From the NCBI RefSeq assembly GCF_002706745.1, contig NZ_CP017702.1, positions 1,550,001 through 1,614,000 of the forward strand: a DNA stretch of 64,000 nucleotides. Direction: 5' to 3'. The notes under the pieces are model-generated. The model had not been told where the DNA came from, did not search any database, and worked only from the letters and a program-made list of their open reading frames with translations. The DNA is from Companilactobacillus farciminis KCTC 3681 = DSM 20184 (lineage in GTDB: Bacteria > Bacillota > Bacilli > Lactobacillales > Lactobacillaceae). The translations under genes were made by a program, and so were the position numbers. Shown in pieces: positions 29,086 through 37,100 of this stretch; position 1 is the first letter of the stretch; each line of letters starts with the position of its first letter.

Positions 29086-30387
29086 TTACTTGTTAACGAG
29101 AACTTTATTCATATCAGCAATGAAACTTGGATAAGAAACGTCAATCGATTCAATGTTTTTAATTTGGAACGGACTGTCAGTCAAAATTGAAGCGATACAG
29201 AGCATCATAGCGATACGATGGTCATTGTGACTGTCGACATCATCTTTGACTTTAATCTCTTGGTCGCCCTCAATTACGATCGTGTCATCATTAACTTGCA
29301 TGACGATACCTAATTTTGCCAACTCAACACGCATATTTCTGATCCGATCACCTAATTGCAAGTGAACGTCATGAATACCTTCAATCACTGTTTGACCACT
29401 AGCTTGTGAAGCCATCAGAGCAATCAAAGGAATCTCATCGATGATAAATGGTACTTGTTTGTTAGTAATTTTAGTCCCATGCAATTTCTGGTATTTGATA
29501 ATTAAATCGCCATAGGGTTCAATGCTGTTAACCGAACGATTATCGACATAAATATGTGCACCCATTTGTTTAGCCACATTTAAAAGTCCAATTCTAGTTG
29601 AATTCAAACTTACCCGTGGCAAGGTTATTTGACTGACTTTGGACAATAAGGCTCCAGCAATATATAAAGCAGCTGAAGAAAAGTCTCCCGGAATAGTAAT
29701 ACTTTGACCCTTCAAATGAGCCCCAGGATGAACAACAATAGTGGCCGGATCGACTGAAACATCGCCACCAAAATAATTGAGCAAAACTTCTGTATGATTA
29801 CGCGTAGCCTGTTTTCTAATAATTGTCGTATCACTTTTGGCATAAATACCAGCTAACATTAAACTACTCTTGATTTGAGCACTAGAAATATCTTGGTGGT
29901 AGACGATACCCTTTAAATCCTCACTACCAGTTATTTTAGCTGGTAAAGAGTTTTCTCCTAAGGTTTGGTAACTAGCCCCCATCGCTTGAAGAAGTTCCAC
30001 TAAGCGGTCATTAGGACGTTTGGAAAGGTAATCTCCACCGACTATCTCATATTGATTAGGACTGCTTGCTAAAGCTCCAAGCAACAAACTCTCAAGCGTT
30101 CCGACATTTTCGATATTCAATGGTTTATCTAGTGGCTTTAATTGGTGATCCAAGCCCTTAATGACCATTGCTTTAGTATTGACCTCTGTATGGATCTTAG
30201 CTCCTAATTGTTGAAAAGTTCTAGCAGTAACAGCTAAATCATCAGCATAATTAAAATTGCCGATTTGAGTAACACCACTAGCCAAGGATCCCAAAGTAAT
30301 AGCTAAGTGGGCAATACTCTTGTCGCCTGGAACCGTCACTTCACCTTGAAACTTGAACTTGTGTGCCTTCGTATTATAGTTAAACAT
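29086..30387 (-). CDS. aroA: EPSP-synthase (AroA) homologue lacking several conserved substrate residues
   Basis: A 433-residue EPT-fold protein aligning end to end with 5-enolpyruvylshikimate-3-phosphate synthase. Kept features: PGDKS (K23, S24), SSAQIKS, the DEIP aspartate and DHRIAM. Changed at positions I recall as nearly invariant: SxSxR reads SIAHL (Arg to Leu28), NxGTxxR reads NVGTLES (Arg to Ser100), and KExDR reads QLGDR (Lys to Gln344, Glu to Leu345). These residues hold shikimate-3-phosphate and PEP. It stands alone, with no shikimate-pathway neighbours. It may therefore be a degenerate or repurposed paralogue rather than a working AroA. Confidence 0.75.
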   Translation of the reverse strand: MFNYNTKAHKFKFQGEVTVPGDKSIAHLAITLGSLASGVTQIGNFNYADDLAVTARTFQQLGAKIHTEVNTKAMVIKGLDHQLKPLDKPLNIENVGTLESLLLGALASSPNQYEIVGGDYLSKRPNDRLVELLQAMGASYQTLGENSLPAKITGSEDLKGIVYHQDISSAQIKSSLMLAGIYAKSDTTIIRKQATRNHTEVLLNYFGGDVSVDPATIVVHPGAHLKGQSITIPGDFSSAALYIAGALLSKVSQITLPRVSLNSTRIGLLNVAKQMGAHIYVDNRSVNSIEPYGDLIIKYQKLHGTKITNKQVPFIIDEIPLIALMASQASGQTVIEGIHDVHLQLGDRIRNMRVELAKLGIVMQVNDDTIVIEGDQEIKVKDDVDSHNDHRIAMMLCIASILTDSPFQIKNIESIDVSYPSFIADMNKVLVNK

Positions 30388-30496
30388 TTAAATACACCTC
30401 ATTAATAAGCTGTTCATTATCTTACTTCTCTCTTTGTTTTCTTACTGTTACGCTACCTAATTTTGGAGCATAAAACAAACTTTTAGTCTTGAGGAC

Positions 30497-30521
30497 AAAA
30501 AAATAGGGCTTTCGCCCTATT
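30497..30521 (-). terminator. Terminator of pepV
   Basis: AATAGGGC, loop TTTC, GCCCTATT (30502-30521), followed on the minus strand by a run of T. Confidence 0.85.
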
Positions 30522-30532
30522 AAATTTTCATC

Positions 30533-31867
30533 TTAAAAGCACAATCTGTAAATTGCTTCAGCAAATATTTCCATAGCTTTTCTCATATCTGCTTTGCTCC
30601 AGTTTTCATTGGCTTGGTGCATGAAATCAGGAGTCGTTGGCAACATCCCACCAAAAGCCACACAGTTATGCATTGTTCTAGCAAAAGTTGCTCCACCAGA
30701 AATAGCAGGTTGTGACTTCGTGTCGCCAGTTAAGTCTTGATAAGTTTGCATCAAAGTCTTAACTAAAGTGCTATCAGTTGGTACATAAAGTGGTGCAACA
30801 TAATCAAAGTTTTCGTATCTCATGTCGTATTTAGCAACTGCATCAGAAACTTTTTGAATCAACTCGTCGTGATCGATCTTAACAGGAATTCTCATATCGA
30901 TTTGCATCTTTGATTCTTCTGGAGTGATCTTCAAACTAGAAATGTTGAAAGTCAACTTGCCAGAAACATCATCTGAAATATCACCTAGCAAATTAGTAGC
31001 ATTAGCATCTTCGCCAAAGTCCTTCAAGAATTGCAATACTTTAATATCAGGATAAACGTCAGCTAAAGCAATTCCTAATCTAACTACTGCGTTAGTTCCT
31101 TCCGGAGCATTCATAGCGTGAACTGAATGACCGTGAACTTCGATGCCGTCAGCAGTTTGGTCAGCCTCAAAGTTGTGAGCTTTCAAAGCTGCCATTACTT
31201 CATCTTGTTTTGGACCATTGTAAATAGCTTTACCAGGTACAGCATTGAAGGCATTTTCCAAATCGATATTTAATTCGGTTGAGCCAGGTCCAAACAAATG
31301 TGATTGTTGCAAACCTTTTTCAGCATAGATCAATGGAAATTCAGCATCTGGTGCGATTCCCAAGTCGATTGGATCTTCTTTTTTGTTGTATTCAGCTAGG
31401 CATCTCCAAAGAATCTCTTCGTCAGTACCAAAAATTACACGAATCTTTTTATTTAATTTATAACCTTTATCGAGGATAGATTTAACGGCATAAATAGCAG
31501 CGATTGTAGGTCCTTTGTCGTCTTGAGTTCCACGACCATACAACTTGCCATCTTTTTCAGTCAATTGATAAGGCTCTACATCCCAAGCTTCCAAATTGCC
31601 AGCTGGTACCTCATCAACGTGACCAACGATACCAAAGGTTTCATCACCTTCGCCAATATCAGCATAGCCGTAATAGCCATCTGGATCTTCGTAAGTCTTA
31701 AAACCTAGATTACCGATAATTTCCAAAACTTTATCCAAGGCTGCTTTAGGTCCCTTACCAAAGGGTGCATTAGGTTCAGCTGGTTCATTGTATGAAGCAA
31801 CGCCAACCAATTTGCCTAAGTCCTTAATGGCTGCATCTTGAATTTCATCTGTAATAAATTTTTCCAT
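30533..31867 (-). CDS. pepV: Dipeptidase PepV (M20 family)
   Basis: About 444 residues. A cytoplasmic zinc dipeptidase that removes N-terminal residues from dipeptides. The first metal motif is in GIVGHVDEVPAG, the bridging aspartate in YGRGTQDDKGP, and the catalytic Glu pair in FGTDEEILW; the last metal histidine is near the C-terminus (MHQANE). I chose ATG 31867; the ATG at 31882 lies inside the GGGGGAAAG ribosome site. It follows a transporter gene with a short gap, so the two may act together in peptide or amino-acid use. Confidence 0.9.
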   Translation of the reverse strand: MEKFITDEIQDAAIKDLGKLVGVASYNEPAEPNAPFGKGPKAALDKVLEIIGNLGFKTYEDPDGYYGYADIGEGDETFGIVGHVDEVPAGNLEAWDVEPYQLTEKDGKLYGRGTQDDKGPTIAAIYAVKSILDKGYKLNKKIRVIFGTDEEILWRCLAEYNKKEDPIDLGIAPDAEFPLIYAEKGLQQSHLFGPGSTELNIDLENAFNAVPGKAIYNGPKQDEVMAALKAHNFEADQTADGIEVHGHSVHAMNAPEGTNAVVRLGIALADVYPDIKVLQFLKDFGEDANATNLLGDISDDVSGKLTFNISSLKITPEESKMQIDMRIPVKIDHDELIQKVSDAVAKYDMRYENFDYVAPLYVPTDSTLVKTLMQTYQDLTGDTKSQPAISGGATFARTMHNCVAFGGMLPTTPDFMHQANENWSKADMRKAMEIFAEAIYRLCF

Positions 31868-31895
31868 TATTCTTTCCCCCATTATTTAAACAAAA

Positions 31896-33401
31896 TTACT
31901 TAAACATCGAGCAAATAACTAAGAAGACTGCAATTACCACGAATAAAATGGCAACCAACTTCCACATGTACTTCCACCATTTAACAATACTTACGTGTCC
32001 AATAGCCAAAGCACCCATAACGATACCTGAAGTTGGTGTAATCAAGTTAACTAATCCTGAAGCTGATTGATAAGCTGTGATAACTAATGATCCGTCAACG
32101 CCAGAGAACTTACCTAATGGTCCCATAATTCCCATTGTAGCGGCAGCTAGTCCAGAAGTTGAAGGAATCAAGAATGACATTGGAATGTAGAAAATGTATG
32201 TCAAAACGATGAAGACACCGGCAGAAAGATTTTGAAGTCCTGTTTCACCGGCATGTAGAACTGTAGCTGTAATGTAACCATTGTTCATGATAACTTGAAT
32301 ACCACGAGCAACCGCAACGATAATCGCAACACTCAAGAATTCACCCATACCATTTAAGAAGGCATCGATATATTCTGATTCTTTCATTCCGAAGATGAAC
32401 ATGATGATAACTGACATCATGAAGAATAATGTTGTGATTTCTGTAAAGTACCATGTACCAAGTGGAGCAATGTCTTTACCAATCAAAGCACCTAAGAATG
32501 GTACATTGGTTAGCCATTTTGTGAAGCTGTCAAAGAATGTCCAATTTGGATTCAAACTTGACCAAGGAATCAAACTAGTGATCATAACTACGAAAGTAAG
32601 TGCAAATAGCCAAAGAACGCTCTTTTGCTTCTTAGTTAATTTTTCACCAAGTGTTCTGTCAGCCATAGAGAATTCTTCCAAATCCTTTTGACGGCGTTCA
32701 AAAACGTATGATTGTGATGGATCTTTCTTGATTTTGTCTGCATAGTGCATAACGTAAAAAATACTGATTCCGGTTACCAAAATCAAAAGAATGAAACGTG
32801 GAATCAACCCGTCACCAGGTGAAATATTGATTGTTTGTGAAGCAACACCAGTCGCAAATGGGTTAACTGTTGAAGCTAAACATCCAACTTGTGAACCAAT
32901 TAAAGCTAGAGAAATCGCTGTGATCGAGTCATAACCAACACTGATCATAACTGGGATCAAGATTGGGTAGAAAGCAATTGTTTCTTCCCCCATACCATAA
33001 GTAGAACCACCGATGGCAAATAATGTCATTAAAATAGGAATAAGTGCCTTTTCTTTACCCTTATACTTTTGAACGGTGGAACTGATACCATCATCCAAGG
33101 CCTTAGTCTTATTGACGACACCCAAAAATCCACCGATAACTAGGATAAATAGCGAGACTGAAATCGAACCTTCAGTAACATCGGTACCAACCATTCCGTT
33201 GATCGGTGCTAAAAATACGTCCCAAATACCTTGAGGACTGCTTGCGCGGGCCTTGTACGTACCTGCAATAATATTTCCTGCTTTAGTGGTTGCGTACTCA
33301 CCAGCTGGTATAATCCAAGTCAAAATGGCAACTAAAATAATTAAGAAGAATAAAATTGTATATGCCGACGGCATTTGCCATTTTTTAGCTTTTTTTCCCA
33401 T
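31896..33401 (-). CDS. YfcC-family membrane transporter
   Basis: A 501-residue protein with about 12 hydrophobic spans in the ion-transporter superfamily that holds YfcC, DcuC-like and arginine/ornithine antiporter-like carriers. Typical segments are MPSAYTILFFLI at the start, GGSTYGMGEETIAF in the middle and SGLAAATMGIMGPL near the end. Substrate is not known; an amino acid, peptide or organic anion is plausible, and pepV directly downstream (28-base gap) favours a peptide or amino acid. ATG follows GGAGGG. Confidence 0.8.
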   Translation of the reverse strand: MGKKAKKWQMPSAYTILFFLIILVAILTWIIPAGEYATTKAGNIIAGTYKARASSPQGIWDVFLAPINGMVGTDVTEGSISVSLFILVIGGFLGVVNKTKALDDGISSTVQKYKGKEKALIPILMTLFAIGGSTYGMGEETIAFYPILIPVMISVGYDSITAISLALIGSQVGCLASTVNPFATGVASQTINISPGDGLIPRFILLILVTGISIFYVMHYADKIKKDPSQSYVFERRQKDLEEFSMADRTLGEKLTKKQKSVLWLFALTFVVMITSLIPWSSLNPNWTFFDSFTKWLTNVPFLGALIGKDIAPLGTWYFTEITTLFFMMSVIIMFIFGMKESEYIDAFLNGMGEFLSVAIIVAVARGIQVIMNNGYITATVLHAGETGLQNLSAGVFIVLTYIFYIPMSFLIPSTSGLAAATMGIMGPLGKFSGVDGSLVITAYQSASGLVNLITPTSGIVMGALAIGHVSIVKWWKYMWKLVAILFVVIAVFLVICSMFK

Positions 33402-33461
33402 GAATCAACCCTCCTATATATATTTATAATATAGTTTCAGGATATACGATAAAATAAACTA

Positions 33462-33491
33462 TTACAATGGTTTCCATGGAAATATTTGTAA
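33462..33491. promoter_or_regulatory. 30-bp dyad operator candidate upstream of the YfcC gene
   Basis: The outer arms TTACAA and TTGTAA surround the perfect 12-bp palindrome TTTCCATGGAAA (33471-33482) with three-base spacers. It lies about 60 bases before the transporter start and looks like a binding site for a dimeric or tetrameric regulator. The regulator is unknown. Confidence 0.55.
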
Positions 33492-33509
33492 ATAAATTTT
33501 CCTTTAATG

Positions 33510-33541
33510 CCAGTTGTGTAAACGATTACAAAATATTACAA
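33510..33541 (+). promoter_or_regulatory. cre site and candidate promoter between divergent genes
   Basis: TGTAAACGATTACA (33517-33530) is a full match to the cre consensus. On the plus strand TTGTGT and TACAAT, 17 bases apart, surround it and could drive the 33572 gene. The cre could also serve the divergent transporter gene. Confidence 0.65.
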
Positions 33542-33571
33542 TATTATTAGATTTAAGAGGGAGACATTAGA

Positions 33572-34114
33572 ATGACTGATACGATCGAATTCGGAAAAAG
33601 AATCAATCATCGTCCATTAATTGTCAGTTTTATTGGTAGTTTTTTAGTTGGTGGTTTGGGGTTAACCGTTAACATTAAAATTGCAATAATATCATTTTTG
33701 GCAGTTTTATTTTTGCTACTTTGTGTCTATTTTCCAGTCAATTTACCAAAAATTTTTGGTCATTGGCAACTAGAAAATCATGGTATTTCGTACTACAAAA
33801 TGAACTCATATTGGGATAAATTGAAGATGATTCTTTTTCCCAACCGAACTGAATTTCAATTTATCAGTTACTCGCAGATCAAAGGCTTCAAAATTATCGA
33901 GCGCGACAATCAATACGATTTAAATAATCTTTTGACTATCAAGCCTGCTAAGCAATCATTCTTGCCTTTTTTGAGAAAACCGTTTTTTTTGCGACTCGAA
34001 ATCAATCAAGACAAAATTGACTTAGATTTGAGCTATAATCAATTTCACGATTCTAAAAATACTCTGTATCGTTTGAGCAACGTTCTAAAAAAATTAGCTG
34101 AGAAGATCAATTGA
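33572..34114 (+). CDS. Uncharacterised membrane protein with two N-terminal helices
   Basis: 180 residues. Two hydrophobic helices (about residues 17-36 and 39-58) form a hairpin, followed by a hydrophilic domain with a mixed strand pattern (EFQFISYSQIKGFKIIER) reminiscent of a bacterial PH-like or YcxB/EbsA-type domain. I do not recognise it with confidence and assign no function. ATG 33572 follows GAGGGAG. Single-gene unit with its own terminator and a cre nearby. Confidence 0.7.
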   Translation: MTDTIEFGKRINHRPLIVSFIGSFLVGGLGLTVNIKIAIISFLAVLFLLLCVYFPVNLPKIFGHWQLENHGISYYKMNSYWDKLKMILFPNRTEFQFISYSQIKGFKIIERDNQYDLNNLLTIKPAKQSFLPFLRKPFFLRLEINQDKIDLDLSYNQFHDSKNTLYRLSNVLKKLAEKIN

Positions 34115-34125
34115 TTCAAAAATAA

Positions 34126-34168
34126 CCTCACTAGAATGTCATCATACACTCTAGTGGGGCTTTTAATT
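34126..34168 (+). terminator. Terminator of the small membrane protein gene
   Basis: CCTCACTAGA (34126-34135) pairs with TCTAGTGGGG (34150-34159), then CTTTTAATTTT. Confidence 0.7.
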
Positions 34169-34184
34169 TTCATCTCAGTTTCCT

Positions 34185-34682
34185 TTAATTTAGACTCAAA
34201 TGTCCTAAGAATTCATTTTTTCGTAAATATTCAGTTTTTCTTTGCTTTAAACGATTTTCAAATCCTTGGCAAAGGTATTTTTCCTCGGCAGTCTCTGGGA
34301 TGATTTCAGGAATTGCTATTTCATTATTAGATTTTAAGACTATCAAAGTACAAAAGCTGGTGAAAGCAATCTCTGGTTGATCAGTTTTTATGTCCCGACT
34401 GATTATCTTGGTAAAAACTTCTATCTGTCGATGATAAACACCTGTCACAAAAGACTCCATTTTGATGTACTTATCAGTCGTAATTGGATTCCAAAAATTA
34501 ATATGATCGTATCCCGCCGTAGCAATCTTACCTTTGACGAACTTAAAACTAGCTAAACCGGCGTTCTCATCCAATAAACTCAAAGTCTTGCCACCAAAGA
34601 GCGTTCTTTTATCGTTTAAATCTTTATCAAAAATAATTCGTTCACTAATAGTTCTAGTTTGCTGACATGTCTTTTGAATCAT
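34185..34682 (-). CDS. Hotdog-fold acyl-CoA thioesterase (YkhA/YciA type)
   Basis: A 165-residue single-hotdog thioesterase. The core is LFGGKTLSLLDENAGLASF with the catalytic acidic residue in the long helix, followed by VTGVYHRQIEVF strands. Such enzymes hydrolyse acyl-CoAs in the cytoplasm; chain-length preference is not evident. It stands alone, convergent with the gene at 33572. Confidence 0.85.
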   Translation of the reverse strand: MIQKTCQQTRTISERIIFDKDLNDKRTLFGGKTLSLLDENAGLASFKFVKGKIATAGYDHINFWNPITTDKYIKMESFVTGVYHRQIEVFTKIISRDIKTDQPEIAFTSFCTLIVLKSNNEIAIPEIIPETAEEKYLCQGFENRLKQRKTEYLRKNEFLGHLSLN

Positions 34683-34806
34683 AATCTACCCCTCTAAAGA
34701 TATTCTAATAGTAGCTAGTAATAGGAACAATCTTTTTTAACAAAAAGTTAACCGCTACCAAATAAATTATATTATGATAGTAGTAATATAACTTTCGGAG
34801 GAAATT

Positions 34807-35070
34807 ATGGCGTTCTTATTGTGGTATACCAACTATTTTGTAGATATTAAATCTGACAATTTAATCGATCCTAAAAAAATCGAAGCTTTTGAGAAACTCG
34901 GCGATATTTTTACTAATGGTGATTTTTCATCCTGGCACGTTAAATCACAACTAGATGAGGAAGACTTTAATAGACATTTGAATAAACTATTGTCTGAGAA
35001 CACTGACATTGACCCAACTGGTGTAACCGTTACCAAAGGCATCGATGGTGGTCCTCTTAAAATGCTATAA
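34807..35070 (+). CDS. Small uncharacterised protein
   Basis: 87 residues, acidic, with a hydrophobic start (MAFLLWYTNYFVDIK) but no clear signal peptide or membrane span. It is a real gene by context: AGGAGG ribosome site, candidate promoter upstream (TTAACC, 16 bases, TATTAT) and a strong terminator after its stop. I do not recognise the family and give no function. Confidence 0.65.
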   Translation: MAFLLWYTNYFVDIKSDNLIDPKKIEAFEKLGDIFTNGDFSSWHVKSQLDEEDFNRHLNKLLSENTDIDPTGVTVTKGIDGGPLKML

Positions 35071-35098
35071 ACGAACCTATTATTTTAGGTTCGTTTTT
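35070..35098 (+). terminator. Terminator of the 87-residue protein gene
   Basis: AACGAACCTA (35070-35079) and TAGGTTCGTT (35086-35095), perfect 10-bp stem, six T after it. Confidence 0.88.
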
Positions 35099-35184
35099 TG
35101 ATTAAATTTTTTTCGAAATCTGTTCCCAAATATAAGTAAAAAATTATATAATATATAAAATTAATTTAAAAGAGGGAGTTTTTT

Positions 35185-36771
35185 ATGATTTTAATCGCAC
35201 TTTCAGCTGTTATTTTGCCACTAATTCTTTTGGGGATTCTCAATATGCCAGCTACCAAAGGGATGTCGATCAGTGCAACTATCGTTTTATTAGAGGGTTA
35301 TTTCTTTTGGAAAATGCCTAGCAAGGTATTGTTAGCATCGATTCTCCAATCTGTTCACAAAGCTTTGCCCATTCTCTGGATATTATTCGGTGCCTTGATG
35401 ATGCTAAATATTTTGCAACACACTGGAGCAATTGATCGTATCAATTCTGGATTTCATCAAATTTCCGCAGATATGCGACTCCAATTGATTTTAGTCGCCT
35501 TCTTATTTGGTGGTCTGATTGAAGGAGTCTCTGGATTCGGTACGCCAGCAATGGTTACAGCTCCTTTGATGATTGCTTTAGGATACTCGCCTATGGCTGC
35601 AGTTACTTTATCACTAGTAGCTGATTCGACGCCTGCTTCTTTTGGTGCCGTGGGAACACCTTTGACAGTTGGTTTGAGTAACGTCAGCGACAAGAGCGAT
35701 TTCTTAAATAATATCGGCCAACGTATCACTCAATTAGACTTATTTTCTGGAACGTTCATGCCACTTTTACTAGTCTTCATGCTGATATTCCTCTTTGGTA
35801 AAAATGACGAAAAGAAATCAAAAGACTTTTTAGCTTTAGTACCTTGGACTTTATTCATCGGCCTAGTTTACAGTCTATTCGCTTTAATAGTTTCATTTTT
35901 GATCAGTTACGAATTCGTAGCAATTTTAGCACCATTCTTCACTATTATCGTTGCCATTATTTCTATCAAAATCAACTTCCTATTGCCGAAGAAAATTCTT
36001 CAAAAACCTTGGACAACTTCAACTAAGGAAATTAAGTCCGATCATTCAATGTCCCTACTGACAGCTTGGTCACCATACATCGTTGTTATTTTGTTACTTT
36101 TAGCCACAAGAACTATCATGCCTTTAAAGAACTTTTTAACGCAAAACATTAACTTATCTTGGAATAATATCCTCGGCTTCAAACAAATCAACTCTGACTG
36201 GGAGTTTCTCTACTCTCCTGGTACTTTGTTGACAATTGCCGCCATCATCGGTCTATTGCTTCAAGTTAAATCGCTCAAATCTTTCTTACCTACTGCTAAA
36301 AAAGTTGCTTTTTCAATGAAATCCACTGCGATTGCTTTAATAGTAACTTTGATCATGGTACAAATTTTTACTAACTCAGAATTAAATCAAAGCAACATCC
36401 CTAGCATGCCAATGTACATCGCTCAAGTTATTTCCAAATACTTATCTTCCGTTTGGATCGTCATTGCACCGTTCTTAGGACAATTAGGTTCATTTGTCAC
36501 TGGTAGTACGACCGTTTCAACTTTGACTTTTGGACAGATTCAAGCCGATATTGCTACTAAAGCTGGCGTCGGTACTGACCTAGTTTTAGCTGCTCAATTG
36601 ATCGGTGCAGCTGCAGGTAATATGATCTGCGTTCACAACATCGTTTCAGTTAGTTCAGTTGTTGGTCTTACCGGTCAAGAGGGTAACATTTTAAGAAAAA
36701 CCGCTGTACCGGCCTTAATTTACGGACTAGTCGTTGGTATCGTCGGTTTTATCTTCACACTCGTTATCTAA
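35185..36771 (+). CDS. lctP: L-lactate permease (LctP family)
   Basis: A 528-residue carrier with about 12-14 spans. Family signatures are LIEGVSGFGTPAMVTAPLM, DSTPASFGAVGTPL and the C-terminal AAGNMICVHNIVSVSSVVGL. It moves lactate with protons across the membrane; in a homolactic organism export or re-uptake is possible. ATG 35185 follows GAGGGAG. Single-gene unit. Confidence 0.92.
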   Translation: MILIALSAVILPLILLGILNMPATKGMSISATIVLLEGYFFWKMPSKVLLASILQSVHKALPILWILFGALMMLNILQHTGAIDRINSGFHQISADMRLQLILVAFLFGGLIEGVSGFGTPAMVTAPLMIALGYSPMAAVTLSLVADSTPASFGAVGTPLTVGLSNVSDKSDFLNNIGQRITQLDLFSGTFMPLLLVFMLIFLFGKNDEKKSKDFLALVPWTLFIGLVYSLFALIVSFLISYEFVAILAPFFTIIVAIISIKINFLLPKKILQKPWTTSTKEIKSDHSMSLLTAWSPYIVVILLLLATRTIMPLKNFLTQNINLSWNNILGFKQINSDWEFLYSPGTLLTIAAIIGLLLQVKSLKSFLPTAKKVAFSMKSTAIALIVTLIMVQIFTNSELNQSNIPSMPMYIAQVISKYLSSVWIVIAPFLGQLGSFVTGSTTVSTLTFGQIQADIATKAGVGTDLVLAAQLIGAAAGNMICVHNIVSVSSVVGLTGQEGNILRKTAVPALIYGLVVGIVGFIFTLVI

Positions 36772-36783
36772 AAATTAAAAATG

Positions 36784-36829
36784 GCATCTATTCAAATCAA
36801 TTAATGGCTACCATTATCTGAATAGATGC
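36784..36829 (+). terminator. Hairpin after lctP
   Basis: GCATCTATTCA (36784-36794) pairs with TGAATAGATGC (36819-36829) over a 24-base loop, followed by TTATTTGTTTG. It shares the CATCTATTCAAAT core with the hairpin at 28144. Confidence 0.6.
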
Positions 36830-36868
36830 TTATTTGTTTGACTGTATAAAAATATAAAACCACTGTCT

Positions 36869-37030
36869 AGTCCGGAGTAGCAAAGAAAATTGGCTCAGTA
36901 GTGAATTTATTCTTAGCAACTTGTTGCTTAGAATAAGGTCGAGTTTTGAGATTTTGTGCACTTGGTTTATGCAAAAGCTCAAAATCGTGCCCACTACGTT
37001 CCAGCCAAATTTTCTTTGCTATGGAGGACG
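36869..37030. repeat. Palindromic, highly structured intergenic element
   Basis: Outer arms TAGCAAAGAAAATTGGCT (about 36878-36895) and its near complement (37003-37021) enclose a second paired step (GTAGTG with CACTAC) and two internal hairpins: TTATTCTTAGCA/TGCTTAGAATAA (36907-36936) and TTTTGAG…TGCA/TGCA…CTCAAAA (about 36944-36984). The fold is a long stem with two stem-loops. A 60-codon frame on the minus strand covers it but looks fortuitous. Possible MITE-like repeat or structured RNA; only one copy is in this window. Confidence 0.6.
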
Positions 37031-37053
37031 AAATACTCCCACTAACCAAGGTT

Positions 37054-37094
37054 AAAAAAGAGCCCAGATTGTAGAAAAATACAATCTTGGCTCT
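37054..37094 (-). terminator. Terminator of the pyr operon
   Basis: AGAGCCCAGATTGTA (37059-37073) pairs with TACAATCTTGGCTCT (37080-37094) with one mismatch, then six T on the minus strand. Confidence 0.88.
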
Positions 37095-37100
37095 TTTTTG

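Noticed and set aside
36869..37030. CRISPR-like repeat
   Set aside because: There is a single palindromic unit with no spacer-repeat periodicity and no cas genes nearby.
36867..37049. 60-codon ORF on the minus strand
   Set aside because: It spans the palindromic element, has no convincing ribosome site, and its composition follows the inverted repeats.
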